From: Rahnella inusitata
GTDB lineage: Bacteria; Pseudomonadota; Gammaproteobacteria; Enterobacterales; Enterobacteriaceae
DNA length: 64,000 bases
Direction of reading: 5' to 3'
Assembly: GCF_003263515.1 (NCBI RefSeq)
Contig: NZ_JYDE01000014.1
Span: 92,612 to 156,611, forward strand
Shown in pieces: positions 52,417-62,237 of this stretch. The notes under the pieces were generated by a model. The model worked only from the letters and a program-made list of their open reading frames with translations, made no database searches and was not told where the DNA came from. Numbering within the stretch: position 1 is the stretch's first letter; every line of letters starts with the position of its first letter. Both the position numbers and the translations under genes were made by a program.

Positions 52417-55400
52417 ATGTCATGGATGAAACGCATTCTGAATAAAGGCGTGATGCTGCTGTGTGCGCTGGCGCTGATGCTGGTATTTGATGAAACGCCG
52501 GTGCCGGCTGCGGAAAATGCCCAGCCGCTGCAACTGCTGAGCCGTTCACCGCAGCACGACGTCGTTCCTTCTTCCATCATTACGCCGGAACAGCTGGCCT
52601 GGCTGGCGCAGAAAAAAGTCCTGACGCTGGGGATTTCTAATCCGCAATTACCGCCATTTGATATCACCAATAACCGCGCCGAATTTGAGGGGATCACCGC
52701 CGATTACATCGGACTGATTGAGGAAATGCTGCACGTCAAAGTGGACGTAAAAATCTTCGGCAGCCGCCGTGCTGCGCTAAAAGCGTTGCAGAACGGTGAG
52801 ATTGATTTACTCGGCAGCGCCACTCAGTTTGATCAGCACGACGCCAATATTTTGCTCTCCGAGCCTTACGCCAGCGAGCAATCGGTGCTGGTTACGCGCG
52901 CCAATGAAAAGCGGGCAATGGGGCATTATCTCGCCGGACGCACACTGGCTATGGCCGAAGGATTTTTACCCGCGGACTGGGTGCGTGATCAATACCCGCA
53001 AGCCAGCCTGCGCATATTCCCCAGCTACCGTGAAGCGGTTGCCGCCGTGGCGTTTGGCAATGCGGATGTCTATCTCGGCGATTTATACCCGATCAGCAAA
53101 AACTTCCTCAATAATATGCGCGTGCTGAAATTCGCTGATTTCCCGCCGAAAACCTTCTCCTTCGCCACCCGTGATAACAATCAGCAACTGCTGAGCATCA
53201 TTAACAACACGCTGGCAGCGGTAAGCACTGAGGAGCAACTGAGTATTTTGCAGCGCTGGCACATCGGGCGGAGTTCGATGTTGCTGAGTCAGCAAATATT
53301 CCAGCTCAGCGACGACGAAAAAGCCTGGATCGAGCGGCATCCGCTGGTGCGGGTGGCGGTGATCAACGGATTTGCGCCAATGACCTTTATGGATGACGAC
53401 GGCAACTATCGCGGGATCACTATCGACGTGCTGGCGCAGATCCGTTTGCGCACCGGCATCAATTTTGAAATTCGCGAGGCGAACAGCGTCAGCGAACTCA
53501 GGCAGATGGTCAGTGAGGGCAAAGCGGACATGATCGGTGCACTGACGCCGAGTAACGATCGCAAACAAAAGCTGCTGTTTACCCGCCCCTATATGACTAA
53601 CGCGTTCGTCATGGTCGCCCGACAGGTGCCCGGCAGCCCGGCCAGTCTCAGCGAAATGACCGGCAAAAAACTGGCAGTGATTCAGGGCACCGGCATGATT
53701 GATAAAATCCGCCAGCAGTATCCTCAGATCCAACTGGTGGAAGCGGAGAACGCCAGCGACGTGCTGGCAATGCTGGATAAAGGGCAGGCCGACGCCGCGC
53801 TGAACACGCTGGTGAATTCCGAATACCAGATTGCCCGCTACTATCGCAACAGGCTGCGCATCGTCTCCACAGTAGGCGCATCACCGGCTTATTTCTCCTT
53901 TGCCGTGCCGGATATGTCCCCGGCGCTGCTGTCGATCCTCGACAAAGTTATGCTGAGCATTTCGCCGGACGAACTGGACGTGATCGGCAATCTGTGGCGG
54001 CCCAATAACATGGTCGCCAGCGACAATTTCTGGCGTGAAAATCGCACGTCGATTTACGCCGCCATCGGTTTTTCCCTCGGTCTGCTGCTGGTTTCCCTCT
54101 TCTGGGCGACGTGGCTGCGGCGTCAGGTTGCGCTGAAACAGCGCGCGCAAAACGCCCTTAACGATCAGCTCGAATTAATGCGGGAGATGATCAACGGTAC
54201 GCCGCACGCTATTTATATCCGCGACCGCGACGGCAAACTCAGCCAGTTTAACGACAGTTACTTGCAGGATATCGGCGTCAGCCGCGATGAAGTGCTCGGC
54301 AAGCATATCGCCGACGACAATCTTTTCGGCGACCGCGTGCAGTCGGACAAGTATTACCGCGATTTTCTGGCTGTGATGGAAAGCGGCCAGCCTGATTTTC
54401 AGGATCGCAGTTTTACCCATCCGGTGACCGGCCAAATCAAGACGCTGTTCCACTGGATCCTGCCGTACCGCGATGCAAGCGGCACGGTGCGCGGGGTGAT
54501 TGGCGGCTGGCTGGATATCAGTGACCGAAAAAAATTGCTGGAGGAGCTGAGCCAGGCCAAAGAACAGGCCGAGGAGGCCAACCGCGCGAAAACTACCTTC
54601 TTATCCACCATGAGTCACGAGATCCGCACGCCGCTTAACGCCATTATCGGTATGCTGGAAATGTCGATCAAAGCCGCCGAAGAAGACCGCGTTGATTTGC
54701 AGGCCATGGAGGTGGCATTCAATTCGGCCAACGGGCTGGTAGAACTGGTGGGCGATATTCTGGATATCGCACGCATCGAATCCGGCAAGCTGGAGTTGAA
54801 TAATGAACCAGCTAACGTGCGCGCCATGACCGAATCGGTGATCCGCGTCTTCACAGGGCTGGCGATGCAGAAAGGGCTGGCGCTGACGCTTAACCTCGGC
54901 GATGACTGCGACTGCGAGGTGAAAATCGATCCGCTGCGCTATAAACAGATTCTTTCAAACCTGATCGGCAACGCCATTAAGTTCACAGCATCCGGCAGCA
55001 TTACCGTCAGTGTATCCCTACGCGCCACGGACACAGATTTGCAGCGCGAAATCGTTATGGAGGTGCGCGATACCGGCGTTGGTATCAGCGAAACCGATCT
55101 GAAAAAACTGTTTGCGCCGTTTACGCAGGTAGGGAATTACGCGCAACAGGTACGTCATGGCACTGGCCTTGGGCTGGTTATCTGCAAAACTCTGTGCGAG
55201 AAAATGGGCGGCAGCATCAGCATCAAAAGCCAGCCCGATTTCGGCACCCGCGTAGAAGCACGCGTGATGGCCCAGTGGGTCGCGCAGGGCAATCGCATCA
55301 ACCCCCAAACGGCTGCGCCGGTCAGCGAACCGCGTGCTGCGACGTCGCCGCTGCGCATTCTGGTCATCGATGATTACCGCGCGAACCGCCTGTTGCTGAC

Positions 55401-56091
55401 CAAACAGCTCGGCTACCTCGGTCATCAGGTCAGCGAAGCCGCCGATGGGTTTGAAGGGATGGAATGCTGGCAGCGTGAACCGCGTTTTGACGTGGTGATC
55501 ACTGACTGCAACATGCCGCGCATGAACGGCTATCAGGTCGCGAAAGCCATCCGTGAAGCCGAGCAGCAGAGCGGCGCTGCGCGTTGCCTGATCCTCGGTT
55601 TTACCGCCAACGCCCAGGTGGAAGAAACCGCCCGTTGCCTGAATGCCGGAATGGACGGCTGTTTGTTTAAACCGAGTACGTTGCAAGATCTGGCGGACTG
55701 GCTGGATCAGGTATCGCCGCCATCCGCAAAACCCGGTGACGCCGCCGGTGATTTTGTCACTTCGCTGGCTGCACTGACCGGCGGTGATTCCGCGCTGATG
55801 GTGCAGCTGACGCAGGAATTGCAGCGCAGCAATCGGGAAGATCGTGCGCTGCTGCAACAAGCCTTGCAGCATTTGGACGTCGATGAACTGGCCGAACTGG
55901 CGCATAAAATCAGCGGTGGTGCGCGCATTGTCGCGGCCACCTCGCTGGTCACCGCCTGCCAGACGCTGGAATCAGCCTGCAAAACATTGCCGCCGAAAAG
56001 GGTGGAGGTTCAGCAGGCGGCAAATGCGTTATTACAGGCAATCGATATTTTCCTGAACGTGTTAGAGGAAACGCTGGCCTCACAGAAATAA
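52417..56091 (+). CDS. EvgS/BvgS-like hybrid sensor kinase
   Basis: This 1224-residue inner-membrane kinase relays phosphate to the EvgA-like regulator. An N-terminal signal segment is followed by two periplasmic Venus-flytrap domains (about residues 60-290 and 295-530) and a membrane segment near 547-567. Then come a PAS domain near 590-705, the His-kinase domain with His734 in MSHEIRTPLN, and an ATPase with DTGVGIS and GTGLGL. A receiver with Asp1030 and an Hpt domain with His1163 complete the relay. All key relay residues are present. The signal is unknown. Confidence 0.95.
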   Translation: MSWMKRILNKGVMLLCALALMLVFDETPVPAAENAQPLQLLSRSPQHDVVPSSIITPEQLAWLAQKKVLTLGISNPQLPPFDITNNRAEFEGITADYIGLIEEMLHVKVDVKIFGSRRAALKALQNGEIDLLGSATQFDQHDANILLSEPYASEQSVLVTRANEKRAMGHYLAGRTLAMAEGFLPADWVRDQYPQASLRIFPSYREAVAAVAFGNADVYLGDLYPISKNFLNNMRVLKFADFPPKTFSFATRDNNQQLLSIINNTLAAVSTEEQLSILQRWHIGRSSMLLSQQIFQLSDDEKAWIERHPLVRVAVINGFAPMTFMDDDGNYRGITIDVLAQIRLRTGINFEIREANSVSELRQMVSEGKADMIGALTPSNDRKQKLLFTRPYMTNAFVMVARQVPGSPASLSEMTGKKLAVIQGTGMIDKIRQQYPQIQLVEAENASDVLAMLDKGQADAALNTLVNSEYQIARYYRNRLRIVSTVGASPAYFSFAVPDMSPALLSILDKVMLSISPDELDVIGNLWRPNNMVASDNFWRENRTSIYAAIGFSLGLLLVSLFWATWLRRQVALKQRAQNALNDQLELMREMINGTPHAIYIRDRDGKLSQFNDSYLQDIGVSRDEVLGKHIADDNLFGDRVQSDKYYRDFLAVMESGQPDFQDRSFTHPVTGQIKTLFHWILPYRDASGTVRGVIGGWLDISDRKKLLEELSQAKEQAEEANRAKTTFLSTMSHEIRTPLNAIIGMLEMSIKAAEEDRVDLQAMEVAFNSANGLVELVGDILDIARIESGKLELNNEPANVRAMTESVIRVFTGLAMQKGLALTLNLGDDCDCEVKIDPLRYKQILSNLIGNAIKFTASGSITVSVSLRATDTDLQREIVMEVRDTGVGISETDLKKLFAPFTQVGNYAQQVRHGTGLGLVICKTLCEKMGGSISIKSQPDFGTRVEARVMAQWVAQGNRINPQTAAPVSEPRAATSPLRILVIDDYRANRLLLTKQLGYLGHQVSEAADGFEGMECWQREPRFDVVITDCNMPRMNGYQVAKAIREAEQQSGAARCLILGFTANAQVEETARCLNAGMDGCLFKPSTLQDLADWLDQVSPPSAKPGDAAGDFVTSLAALTGGDSALMVQLTQELQRSNREDRALLQQALQHLDVDELAELAHKISGGARIVAATSLVTACQTLESACKTLPPKRVEVQQAANALLQAIDIFLNVLEETLASQK

Positions 56092-56100
56092 CCCCTGTAT

Positions 56101-56120
56101 TTCCTACGCGGTTGTAGGAC
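56101..56120. promoter_or_regulatory. EvgA-box-like inverted repeat, copy 2
   Basis: TTCCTAC-N6-GTAGGAC is a near-perfect inverted repeat with the same arm and spacer layout as the copy at 51649. It lies about 95 bases ahead of the pseudo-receiver gene. CCCTG and CAGGG flanks could extend it as an RNA hairpin after the kinase gene, so a terminator role is also possible. Confidence 0.6.
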
Positions 56121-56127
56121 AGGGATT

Positions 56128-56162
56128 ATTTGCCCGATTACACCCCAAGGAGTCGGGCAAAT
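56128..56162. repeat. 10-bp inverted repeat upstream of pseudo-receiver gene
   Basis: ATTTGCCCGA and TCGGGCAAAT pair perfectly around 15 bases. No T run follows. It could be a hairpin at the end of the kinase transcript or a protein-binding site in the promoter of the next gene. Confidence 0.65.
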
Positions 56163-56214
56163 TATAATTTACTGACGTAGTATTTATACATCTTCCCCGC
56201 AACAAGGTGTTGCA

Positions 56215-56610
56215 ATGAAAAAAATAGTCGTTGTTGATAAAGGCGAACATTCATTATCGCGAATTTACTTTATTGCTGATGTCAGAAAATATCAGGTCAT
56301 TACCTTAAGTGATTTTTCTGATGCCGGTGAAATCCTGAACCATCAACTGCCGGATATCCTGCTGGTCAATTGCGATTTATATAAAGGCGACTTCTCGCGC
56401 TTTATCGCTAAGGTGAGGGGTATCTCTGATAAGATTAAGATTATTGGTTTCTCCTGGCGCACGGAGGAGATGTTCAGGCATCACGGTTCACCGTTGTCAC
56501 TGGATGCATTCATCAAAATGCCGATGGACGTCAGGCAGCTTTCGCTGGCTCTGGAAGCCATCGAATACAATTACACACTATTTCCCATGAATATTTTCAG
56601 CGCATCCTGA
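56215..56610 (+). CDS. Pseudo-receiver domain protein lacking the phospho-acceptor Asp
   Basis: This 131-residue protein is only a receiver-like domain. The strand that normally ends in the phospho-acceptor Asp reads PDILLVNCD, with Asn52 in that place. The N-terminal acidic pair is reduced to one Asp (VVVDKGEH). The later Lys-Pro-like feature survives as IKMP. It cannot be phosphorylated in the standard way and has no DNA-binding domain. It may titrate or modulate a partner regulator. AAGGTG precedes the ATG, and an orphan regulator follows. Confidence 0.78.
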   Translation: MKKIVVVDKGEHSLSRIYFIADVRKYQVITLSDFSDAGEILNHQLPDILLVNCDLYKGDFSRFIAKVRGISDKIKIIGFSWRTEEMFRHHGSPLSLDAFIKMPMDVRQLSLALEAIEYNYTLFPMNIFSAS

Positions 56611-56630
56611 ATATAAAAAATAAGGAGTTT

Positions 56631-57299
56631 ATGATGAGTAAAAGGATATTACTGGCCGACTCACATCCTATTGTCAGGCTGGGTGTGAAAACATTTCTTG
56701 AAAGTGAAGGATATGATGTCATCACTGAAGCCACGAATGGCGAAGAAGCGTTATTCATGGCAGAAAAATACCGTCCTTCGGTGATTATTCTCGATATTGA
56801 TATTCCGCGCGTGAACGGTATCGAAGTGATTTATCATCTGATGGCCGCGCCTGAACATCCACAAATTATTGTTTTCAGCGCACAGGAACATCATCACTTT
56901 GCCTATACCTGTTTACAGGCCGGTGCGGCAGGATATGTGCACAAAACCGCGTCGCTGGAACTGCTGGTGAGTGCCATTGAAGCCGTCTCGCTCGGCCACG
57001 CGTGGTTTCCCGAGTCTGTCCGTCAGGGCGCAGAAGGTAAAAAATTCAAAAATGAAAGCCGGGTGGAAAAGATCAGCCGCTGCGAACGCCGGGTCATGAG
57101 CCTGCTGTTACAGGGGAAAAGCAATAATGAGATCAGCCAGATGCTGAACCGCAGCCCGAAGACTATCAGCGCGCAGAAAAAAACGCTGTTTTCAAAGCTC
57201 AATATTACGAGTCTGGCAGAACTGATGTCACTGACGTCGGCAATGTTGCTGAACACCCCAACGCAGCCGGACCGTTTCGGCGACGCTGGGGTTGTGTAA
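56631..57299 (+). CDS. Orphan NarL/FixJ-type response regulator
   Basis: This 222-residue response regulator has the phospho-acceptor Asp55 in VIILDID and Lys in VHKTAS. The N-terminal acidic cluster is reduced (LLADSHP). The LuxR-type helix-turn-helix (CERRVMSLLLQGKSNNEISQMLNRSPKTISAQ) begins near residue 150. No kinase gene adjoins it, and the EvgS-like kinase is the nearest candidate partner. Two in-frame ATG (56631, 56634) follow AAGGAG. It lies 20 bases after the pseudo-receiver gene and probably shares its transcript. Confidence 0.92.
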   Translation: MMSKRILLADSHPIVRLGVKTFLESEGYDVITEATNGEEALFMAEKYRPSVIILDIDIPRVNGIEVIYHLMAAPEHPQIIVFSAQEHHHFAYTCLQAGAAGYVHKTASLELLVSAIEAVSLGHAWFPESVRQGAEGKKFKNESRVEKISRCERRVMSLLLQGKSNNEISQMLNRSPKTISAQKKTLFSKLNITSLAELMSLTSAMLLNTPTQPDRFGDAGVV

Positions 57300-57319
57300 C
57301 AAATTGATAAGGCGGGGGA

Positions 57320-57823
57320 TTATTGGGACTGTTTTTGCGCGGTAAAGCGGCGGAAGGCTTCAAGCGTTTCATCGCTGACGTGATGTTCGACGCCCTCGGC
57401 GTCAAGACGGGCGGTTTCCGCACTGATGCCCAGTGCGATGAAGAACGCTTCGACCACGTTATGACGCTCGCGGTTTTCTGCCGCCAGTTTCTCGCCTTCC
57501 GGCGTCAGAAACGTGCCGCGGTAAGGCAACTGGTGTACCAGCCCGGCGTTCGCCAGCCTTTTCAGCGTTTTCGCCACGGTCGGCTGCGAAACGCCTAAGC
57601 GCGCAGCCAAATCGACCTGACGGGCCTCACCGAATTCGTGGATCAGATCTGAAATCAGCTCCACGTAATCATCCATTAATTCCCGGCGATGCGCCTCGCG
57701 CACCTGTAAAAAACCCTGAGCGTGTTCTTCAACATCCAGCAACGGATTTAATTTTTTCTCTTTCACAACGCCTGCCTCTTTCTTGCTCAACGGTTTCTTA
57801 CCGTCGCCGCTAAGCCGCGACAA
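57320..57823 (-). CDS. mntR: MntR, manganese-responsive DtxR-family repressor
   Basis: MntR represses manganese uptake genes when Mn is plentiful. The 167-residue protein has the DtxR-type winged helix ([24 protein letters not shown] near residues 69-88) and metal-site residues in the helices around [14 protein letters not shown]. An N-terminal basic extension of about 25 residues fits enterobacterial MntR. It is divergent from sitA across an MntR box. Confidence 0.93.
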   Translation of the reverse strand: MSRLSGDGKKPLSKKEAGVVKEKKLNPLLDVEEHAQGFLQVREAHRRELMDDYVELISDLIHEFGEARQVDLAARLGVSQPTVAKTLKRLANAGLVHQLPYRGTFLTPEGEKLAAENRERHNVVEAFFIALGISAETARLDAEGVEHHVSDETLEAFRRFTAQKQSQ

Positions 57824-57888
57824 CGAACCGCATTGTAAACCAACTCCACATATCTACCAATTTCTGCAAACTTTGCCTTGGCTATGGA

Positions 57889-57906
57889 GTATAGCCTATG
57901 CTATAC
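57889..57906. promoter_or_regulatory. MntR box between mntR and sitA
   Basis: GTATAGC-CTAT-GCTATAC is a perfect 7-4-7 palindrome and matches the core (ATAGC...GCTAT) of enterobacterial MntR boxes. It lies 48 bases ahead of sitA and 65 bases ahead of mntR, so it may control both. Confidence 0.88.
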
Positions 57907-57954
57907 CTGAATAATAAACCGCCGATTGACGCACAGAGTGACAGGAGAAAATTC

Positions 57955-58896
57955 ATGGGAAATGGACACAGCATCGCGAAACACCTCGGCCACTCGCCGT
58001 TTCGTTTGCGCCTCATGCTGATTGGCATGATCGTCGCGCTGATTACGGGTAGCGCAACGGCGGCGGAAAAAGACAAAAAAAAGTTCAAAGTGGTGACGAC
58101 CTTCACGGTGATTCAGGACATCGCGCAGAACGTCGCCGGTGATGCTGCCACGGTAGAGTCGATCACCAAGCCCGGCGCTGAAATCCACGATTACCAGCCT
58201 ACGCCACGCGACATCGTCAAAACCCAGTCTGCCGATCTGATCCTGTGGAACGGCTTTAACCTCGAACGCTGGTTCGGTCGCTTCTTTGCCAATATCAAAA
58301 ACGTACCGTCCGTGACGGTGACCGATGGCATCGCACCGTTGCCAATCCAGGAAGGACCGTATCTCGGCAACCCGAATCCGCACGCGTGGATGTCAGCGAA
58401 AAATGCGCTGGTGTACGTCGAGAATATCCGTGCCGCGCTCGTGAAATACGATCCTGACAACGCTGCGATCTACGACCGTAACGCCAAAAGCTACGCCGAA
58501 AAAATAACCCTGCTGGATGCGCCGCTGCGCGAACGCCTCTCTAAAATTCCGGCACAGCAACGCTGGTTGGTGACCAGCGAAGGGGCGTTTAGCTATCTGG
58601 CGAAAGATTATGATTTGAAAGAAGCCTATCTGTGGCCGATCAACGCTGAAGAACAGGGCACGCCACAGCAGGTGAAAAAGCTCATCGATCTGGTGCGTCA
58701 GAAAAATATCCCGGTGGTGTTCAGTGAAAGCACCATTTCGGATAAACCGGCGAAACAGGTCAGTAAGGAAACCGGCGCGAAATACGGCGGCGTACTGTAC
58801 GTCGATTCGCTGTCCACCGCCGATGGCCCGGTGCCGACCTACATTGATTTGCTGAAAGTGACGGTCGGTACCATTGCAGAAGGGTTTGGCCAATGA
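57955..58896 (+). CDS. sitA: SitA, Mn/Fe ABC importer substrate-binding protein
   Basis: SitA captures Mn(II), and possibly Fe(II), in the periplasm. A signal peptide ([18 protein letters not shown]) precedes [20 protein letters not shown]. Metal ligands fit the cluster 9 family: His in [12 protein letters not shown], His in NPHAWMS, Glu in SEGAFSYL and Asp in YVDSLS. The ATG at 57955 has CAGGAG upstream; the in-frame start at 57898 lies within the MntR box. The stop overlaps the sitB start. Confidence 0.95.
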   Translation: MGNGHSIAKHLGHSPFRLRLMLIGMIVALITGSATAAEKDKKKFKVVTTFTVIQDIAQNVAGDAATVESITKPGAEIHDYQPTPRDIVKTQSADLILWNGFNLERWFGRFFANIKNVPSVTVTDGIAPLPIQEGPYLGNPNPHAWMSAKNALVYVENIRAALVKYDPDNAAIYDRNAKSYAEKITLLDAPLRERLSKIPAQQRWLVTSEGAFSYLAKDYDLKEAYLWPINAEEQGTPQQVKKLIDLVRQKNIPVVFSESTISDKPAKQVSKETGAKYGGVLYVDSLSTADGPVPTYIDLLKVTVGTIAEGFGQ

Positions 58897-59693
58897 GTGA
58901 TACCGCGCTGCAACTCGACGTTGACAACATTTCGGTGACTTACAACAACGGTCACACCGCCATTGAAGAGGCATCATTCCGCCTTCGTGGCGGCTCGATT
59001 TGCGCGCTGCTCGGCGTCAATGGCAGCGGTAAATCCACCCTGTTCAAAACCATCATGGGAATTATCCGCCCGACGCACGGCAGCGTGACTCTCGATGGCC
59101 TCAACGTCGCCAAAGCGCTGAAGCAGAACCTGATCGCTTACGTGCCGCAGTCCGAGGAAGTGGACTGGAATTTCCCGGTACTGGTGCGGGATGTGGTGAT
59201 GATGGGGCGCTACGGCAAAATGTCGTTTTTGCGCATTCCTTCGCAGGAAGATAAAAAACAGGTGGCATCGGCGCTGGCGCGTGTCGGCCTGACTGAACTG
59301 GCGCAGCGTCAGATTGGCGAGCTTTCCGGCGGCCAGAAAAAACGCGTGTTTCTGGCGCGTGCGCTGGCCCAACAGGGGCGCGTTATGCTGCTCGACGAGC
59401 CGTTCACCGGCGTCGATATCAAAACTGAAAACGCCATTATCGAGTTGTTGCGCCAGTTGCGCGAAGAAGGCCACCTGATTCTGGTCTCCACGCATAACAT
59501 CGCCAGCGTGCCGGATTTTTGCGACCGGGTGGTGCTGATCAACCGGACAGTGATCGCCGCCGGTCCCCTCGAGACCACGTTCACCCATCATAATCTTGAA
59601 AATACTTTCGGCGGCGCGCTGCGCAATATCAGCTATCTGGTCGGCAAGGAGATGATGGCTGAAACCGTTTCACCGGTAAGGCGGGTGAAATGA
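58893..59693 (+). CDS. sitB: SitB, Mn/Fe ABC importer ATPase
   Basis: This ATPase powers SitABCD. Of 266 residues, Walker A is GVNGSGKST near 38-46, the signature is LSGGQKKR near 145, and Walker B is VMLLDEPF near 166. The [16 protein letters not shown] segment is typical of metal-type ABC ATPases. Four-base overlaps with sitA and sitC point to translational coupling. Confidence 0.95.
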   Translation: MSDTALQLDVDNISVTYNNGHTAIEEASFRLRGGSICALLGVNGSGKSTLFKTIMGIIRPTHGSVTLDGLNVAKALKQNLIAYVPQSEEVDWNFPVLVRDVVMMGRYGKMSFLRIPSQEDKKQVASALARVGLTELAQRQIGELSGGQKKRVFLARALAQQGRVMLLDEPFTGVDIKTENAIIELLRQLREEGHLILVSTHNIASVPDFCDRVVLINRTVIAAGPLETTFTHHNLENTFGGALRNISYLVGKEMMAETVSPVRRVK

Positions 59694-60547
59694 TTGATCT
59701 GCTGCTGGAGCCGTTTCACTACAATTATATGGTGAAAGCTATCTGGGTCAGCGCGGGCGTGGGCGCGGTGTGTGCGTTTTTATCGGCGTATCTGATGCTC
59801 AAAGGCTGGTCGCTGATGGGCGATGCGCTGTCGCATTCTGTTGTTCCGGGCGTGGCGGGCGCATATGCGCTGGGTTTCCCGTACGCCATCGGCGCATTCG
59901 GCACCGGCATTCTGGCGGCGCTTTCCATGACGCTGCTGCGCCATTTCACTAAGTTGCGCGAAGACGCGATCATCGGCTTCGTGTTCTCCACTTTCTTCGC
60001 CCTTGGTTTACTGCTGGTGTCGCTCAATCCGACGTCGGTAAACGTCCAGTCGATTCTGTTCGGCAACATTTTGGGCATCGACGACGCCGATATTTTGCAG
60101 GTGCAAATCATCGTCGGCGTTTCCCTGCTGGTGCTGTGCGTCATCTGGCGCGACCTGCTGGCGGTATTTTTTGATGAAGCGCACGCGCGCTCGGTGGGCC
60201 TGTCGCCGCTGTGGTTGAAAGTTATCTTCTTCACTATCTTCAGCGCATGCAGCGTGGCGGCCTTACAGACCGTCGGCGCGATTTTGGTTATCGCGATGGT
60301 GATCACCCCCGGTGCGACCGCCTATCTGCTCTCGGACCGTTTCTCACATCTGCTGATTATTTCGGTCATTATCGGTGCGGTAACCAGCGCGGTCGGCGCC
60401 TGGCTGAGTTATTACCTTGATGGCGCAACCGGCGGTGTGATCGTCTGTCTGCAAACCACCGTCTTCCTGCTGGCGTTTCTGTTTGCGCCGAAACACGGCT
60501 GGCTGGTGAATCATTTCCGCATTAAACGGGCAGGGAGCCGCGCATGA
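59690..60547 (+). CDS. sitC: SitC, Mn/Fe ABC importer permease
   Basis: SitC is one of two inner-membrane permeases. The 285 residues hold about eight hydrophobic segments, with the family stretch [23 protein letters not shown] near 39-61 and the coupling region [15 protein letters not shown] near 162. The ABC-3 family shape is clear. It overlaps sitB and sitD by four bases each. Confidence 0.95.
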   Translation: MIDLLLEPFHYNYMVKAIWVSAGVGAVCAFLSAYLMLKGWSLMGDALSHSVVPGVAGAYALGFPYAIGAFGTGILAALSMTLLRHFTKLREDAIIGFVFSTFFALGLLLVSLNPTSVNVQSILFGNILGIDDADILQVQIIVGVSLLVLCVIWRDLLAVFFDEAHARSVGLSPLWLKVIFFTIFSACSVAALQTVGAILVIAMVITPGATAYLLSDRFSHLLIISVIIGAVTSAVGAWLSYYLDGATGGVIVCLQTTVFLLAFLFAPKHGWLVNHFRIKRAGSRA

Positions 60548-61398
60548 TGAGCTGGATGGATGTCCTGATGGAGCCGATGAGCTTCGATTTCATGCAGCGC
60601 GCTCTGCTGACCGCCGCCGCGACCAGCATCGTCTGCGCGATCTTCTCCTGTTTTCTGGTGCTCAAAGGCTGGTCGCTGATGGGCGATGCCATCTCTCATG
60701 CGGTGTTGCCGGGAGTGGTGCTGGCGTATCTGGCGGGCATCCCTCTGGTCATCGGCGCATTTGGCTCTGGTCTGTTCTGCGCGGTCGCCACCGGTTTTAT
60801 CAAAGAGCATTGTCGGGTAAAAGAAGATTCGGTCATGGGCATCGTATTCTCCGGCATGTTCGCCGCCGGGCTGGTGCTGTTCTCGCGGGTGAATACCGAG
60901 CAGCATCTGAGCCATATTCTGTTCGGCAATGTGCTGGGTGTGACTGACAGCGAAATGCTGCAAACCCTGATCATTGCCGTTGTCGTGACGCTGGCTATCG
61001 TCATTAAATTCAAAGATCTGATGCTGTTTTGTTTCGACCCTGTGCAGGCCAAGGTCATCGGCCTGCCGGTGCGTTTCTACCACTACGCGCTGTTGTGTCT
61101 GCTGGCACTGACCATCGTCGCCGCACTTCAGGCGGTCGGCGTGGTGCTGGTGGTGGCGATGCTGATCACACCCGGTATCACAGCCTTTCTGTTGTGCAAA
61201 ACCCTGCCGAAGATGATCGCGGTATCCGTGACCGCGTCACTGATCGCCGCCGTTACCGGCACCTTTATCAGCTTTTATATTGATGCCGCAACCGGCCCGA
61301 CGATTGTGCTGATTCAGGCGGCGATTTTCCTGTTGGCGCTCACCGTTCATCTGCTGCGCAAATCCGTTAAACCGCGTCAGTCCGCACCGAATGCTTAG
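60544..61398 (+). CDS. sitD: SitD, Mn/Fe ABC importer permease
   Basis: SitD is the second permease and a paralog of SitC. The 284 residues contain the same stretch [23 protein letters not shown] near 40-62 and about eight membrane segments. The segment VLFGNVLGVTDSEMLQ is a family feature. It is the last gene of the sit operon, with no clear terminator after it. Confidence 0.95.
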   Translation: MMSWMDVLMEPMSFDFMQRALLTAAATSIVCAIFSCFLVLKGWSLMGDAISHAVLPGVVLAYLAGIPLVIGAFGSGLFCAVATGFIKEHCRVKEDSVMGIVFSGMFAAGLVLFSRVNTEQHLSHILFGNVLGVTDSEMLQTLIIAVVVTLAIVIKFKDLMLFCFDPVQAKVIGLPVRFYHYALLCLLALTIVAALQAVGVVLVVAMLITPGITAFLLCKTLPKMIAVSVTASLIAAVTGTFISFYIDAATGPTIVLIQAAIFLLALTVHLLRKSVKPRQSAPNA

Positions 61399-61454
61399 TG
61401 TTGCGGGCAGAGTTTTGCGATTCTGTACGCCGGACTACTTTCTGAGAGACGCCA

Positions 61455-62042
61455 ATGACCCAACAATTTGCTCCTGTCGAACTGGCAAAAGCCTATCGTC
61501 TGATTAACCACGGCGCCACCGCGCTGGTTTCTGCGCATCATGCGGGCGTGGACAACGTGATGTCCGCCTCATGGGTATGCGGACTGGATTTCAAACCGGC
61601 AAAACTGACCGTGGTGCTGGATAAAATCGCCAGAACCCGTGAGCTTATCGAGCAGAGCGGATACTTCGTGATTCAGGTGCCTACCGTGGCACAGCTGCAA
61701 ATGACCTATGATCTCGGCAACCGTACATTGCGTGACGATGCCGATAAACTGGCGAAGTGCGGTACAGAGTTGTTTCGCATGGAAGGTCAGGGCGATTTAC
61801 CGTTCGTTGCCGGTTGCACCGCGTGGCTGGCCTGTAAGCTGATCCCCGAGCCGCACAACCAGCAGGCGCATGATTTGTTTATCGGCGAGATTGTCGGCGC
61901 ATGGGCAGATACGCGCGTTTTCAAAGACGGACACTGGCATTTCGAAGAAGCCGATCCGTCCTTACGCAGCCTGCACTACATCGCGGGCGGCCAGTTTTAC
62001 GCCACCGGTGAACCGCTCAACGCCAATACAGACCTGGTGTGA
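61455..62042 (+). CDS. Flavin-reductase-like protein
   Basis: The 195-residue protein fits the flavin-reductase-like FMN-binding family: AYRLINHGATALVSAHHAG near residue 14, NVMSASWVCGLDFKPAKLTVVLDK near 34-57, and SGYFVIQVPT near 68. Such proteins bind FMN and reduce flavin or other substrates. The exact role is unknown. GAGA lies ahead of the ATG. It may be transcribed with sitABCD or alone; the gap is 56 bases. Confidence 0.88.
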   Translation: MTQQFAPVELAKAYRLINHGATALVSAHHAGVDNVMSASWVCGLDFKPAKLTVVLDKIARTRELIEQSGYFVIQVPTVAQLQMTYDLGNRTLRDDADKLAKCGTELFRMEGQGDLPFVAGCTAWLACKLIPEPHNQQAHDLFIGEIVGAWADTRVFKDGHWHFEEADPSLRSLHYIAGGQFYATGEPLNANTDLV

Positions 62043-62052
62043 TCCTTCTATT

Positions 62053-62071
62053 GCGGCGTGATTAACGCCGC
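62053..62071 (+). terminator. Hairpin after the flavin-reductase-like gene
   Basis: GCGGCGT and ACGCCGC pair perfectly around GATTA, ten bases after the stop. Only CTCTC follows, so it is a weak intrinsic terminator or a stabilising hairpin. Confidence 0.6.
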
Positions 62072-62237
62072 TCTCCCGGCACAGGCCGGTGTCCATATGC
62101 TACTGACAGGAAAGAAGCTGGGCATGGCTTTGCAATCAACAGTCTTGTGTGTGGCTATGAGACCGAGATTCATGGTGGGTACAAACTATGACAGGCAGCT
62201 TTGAGCGACCAGCGGACATTGTGGCCTGTAATCAAAA

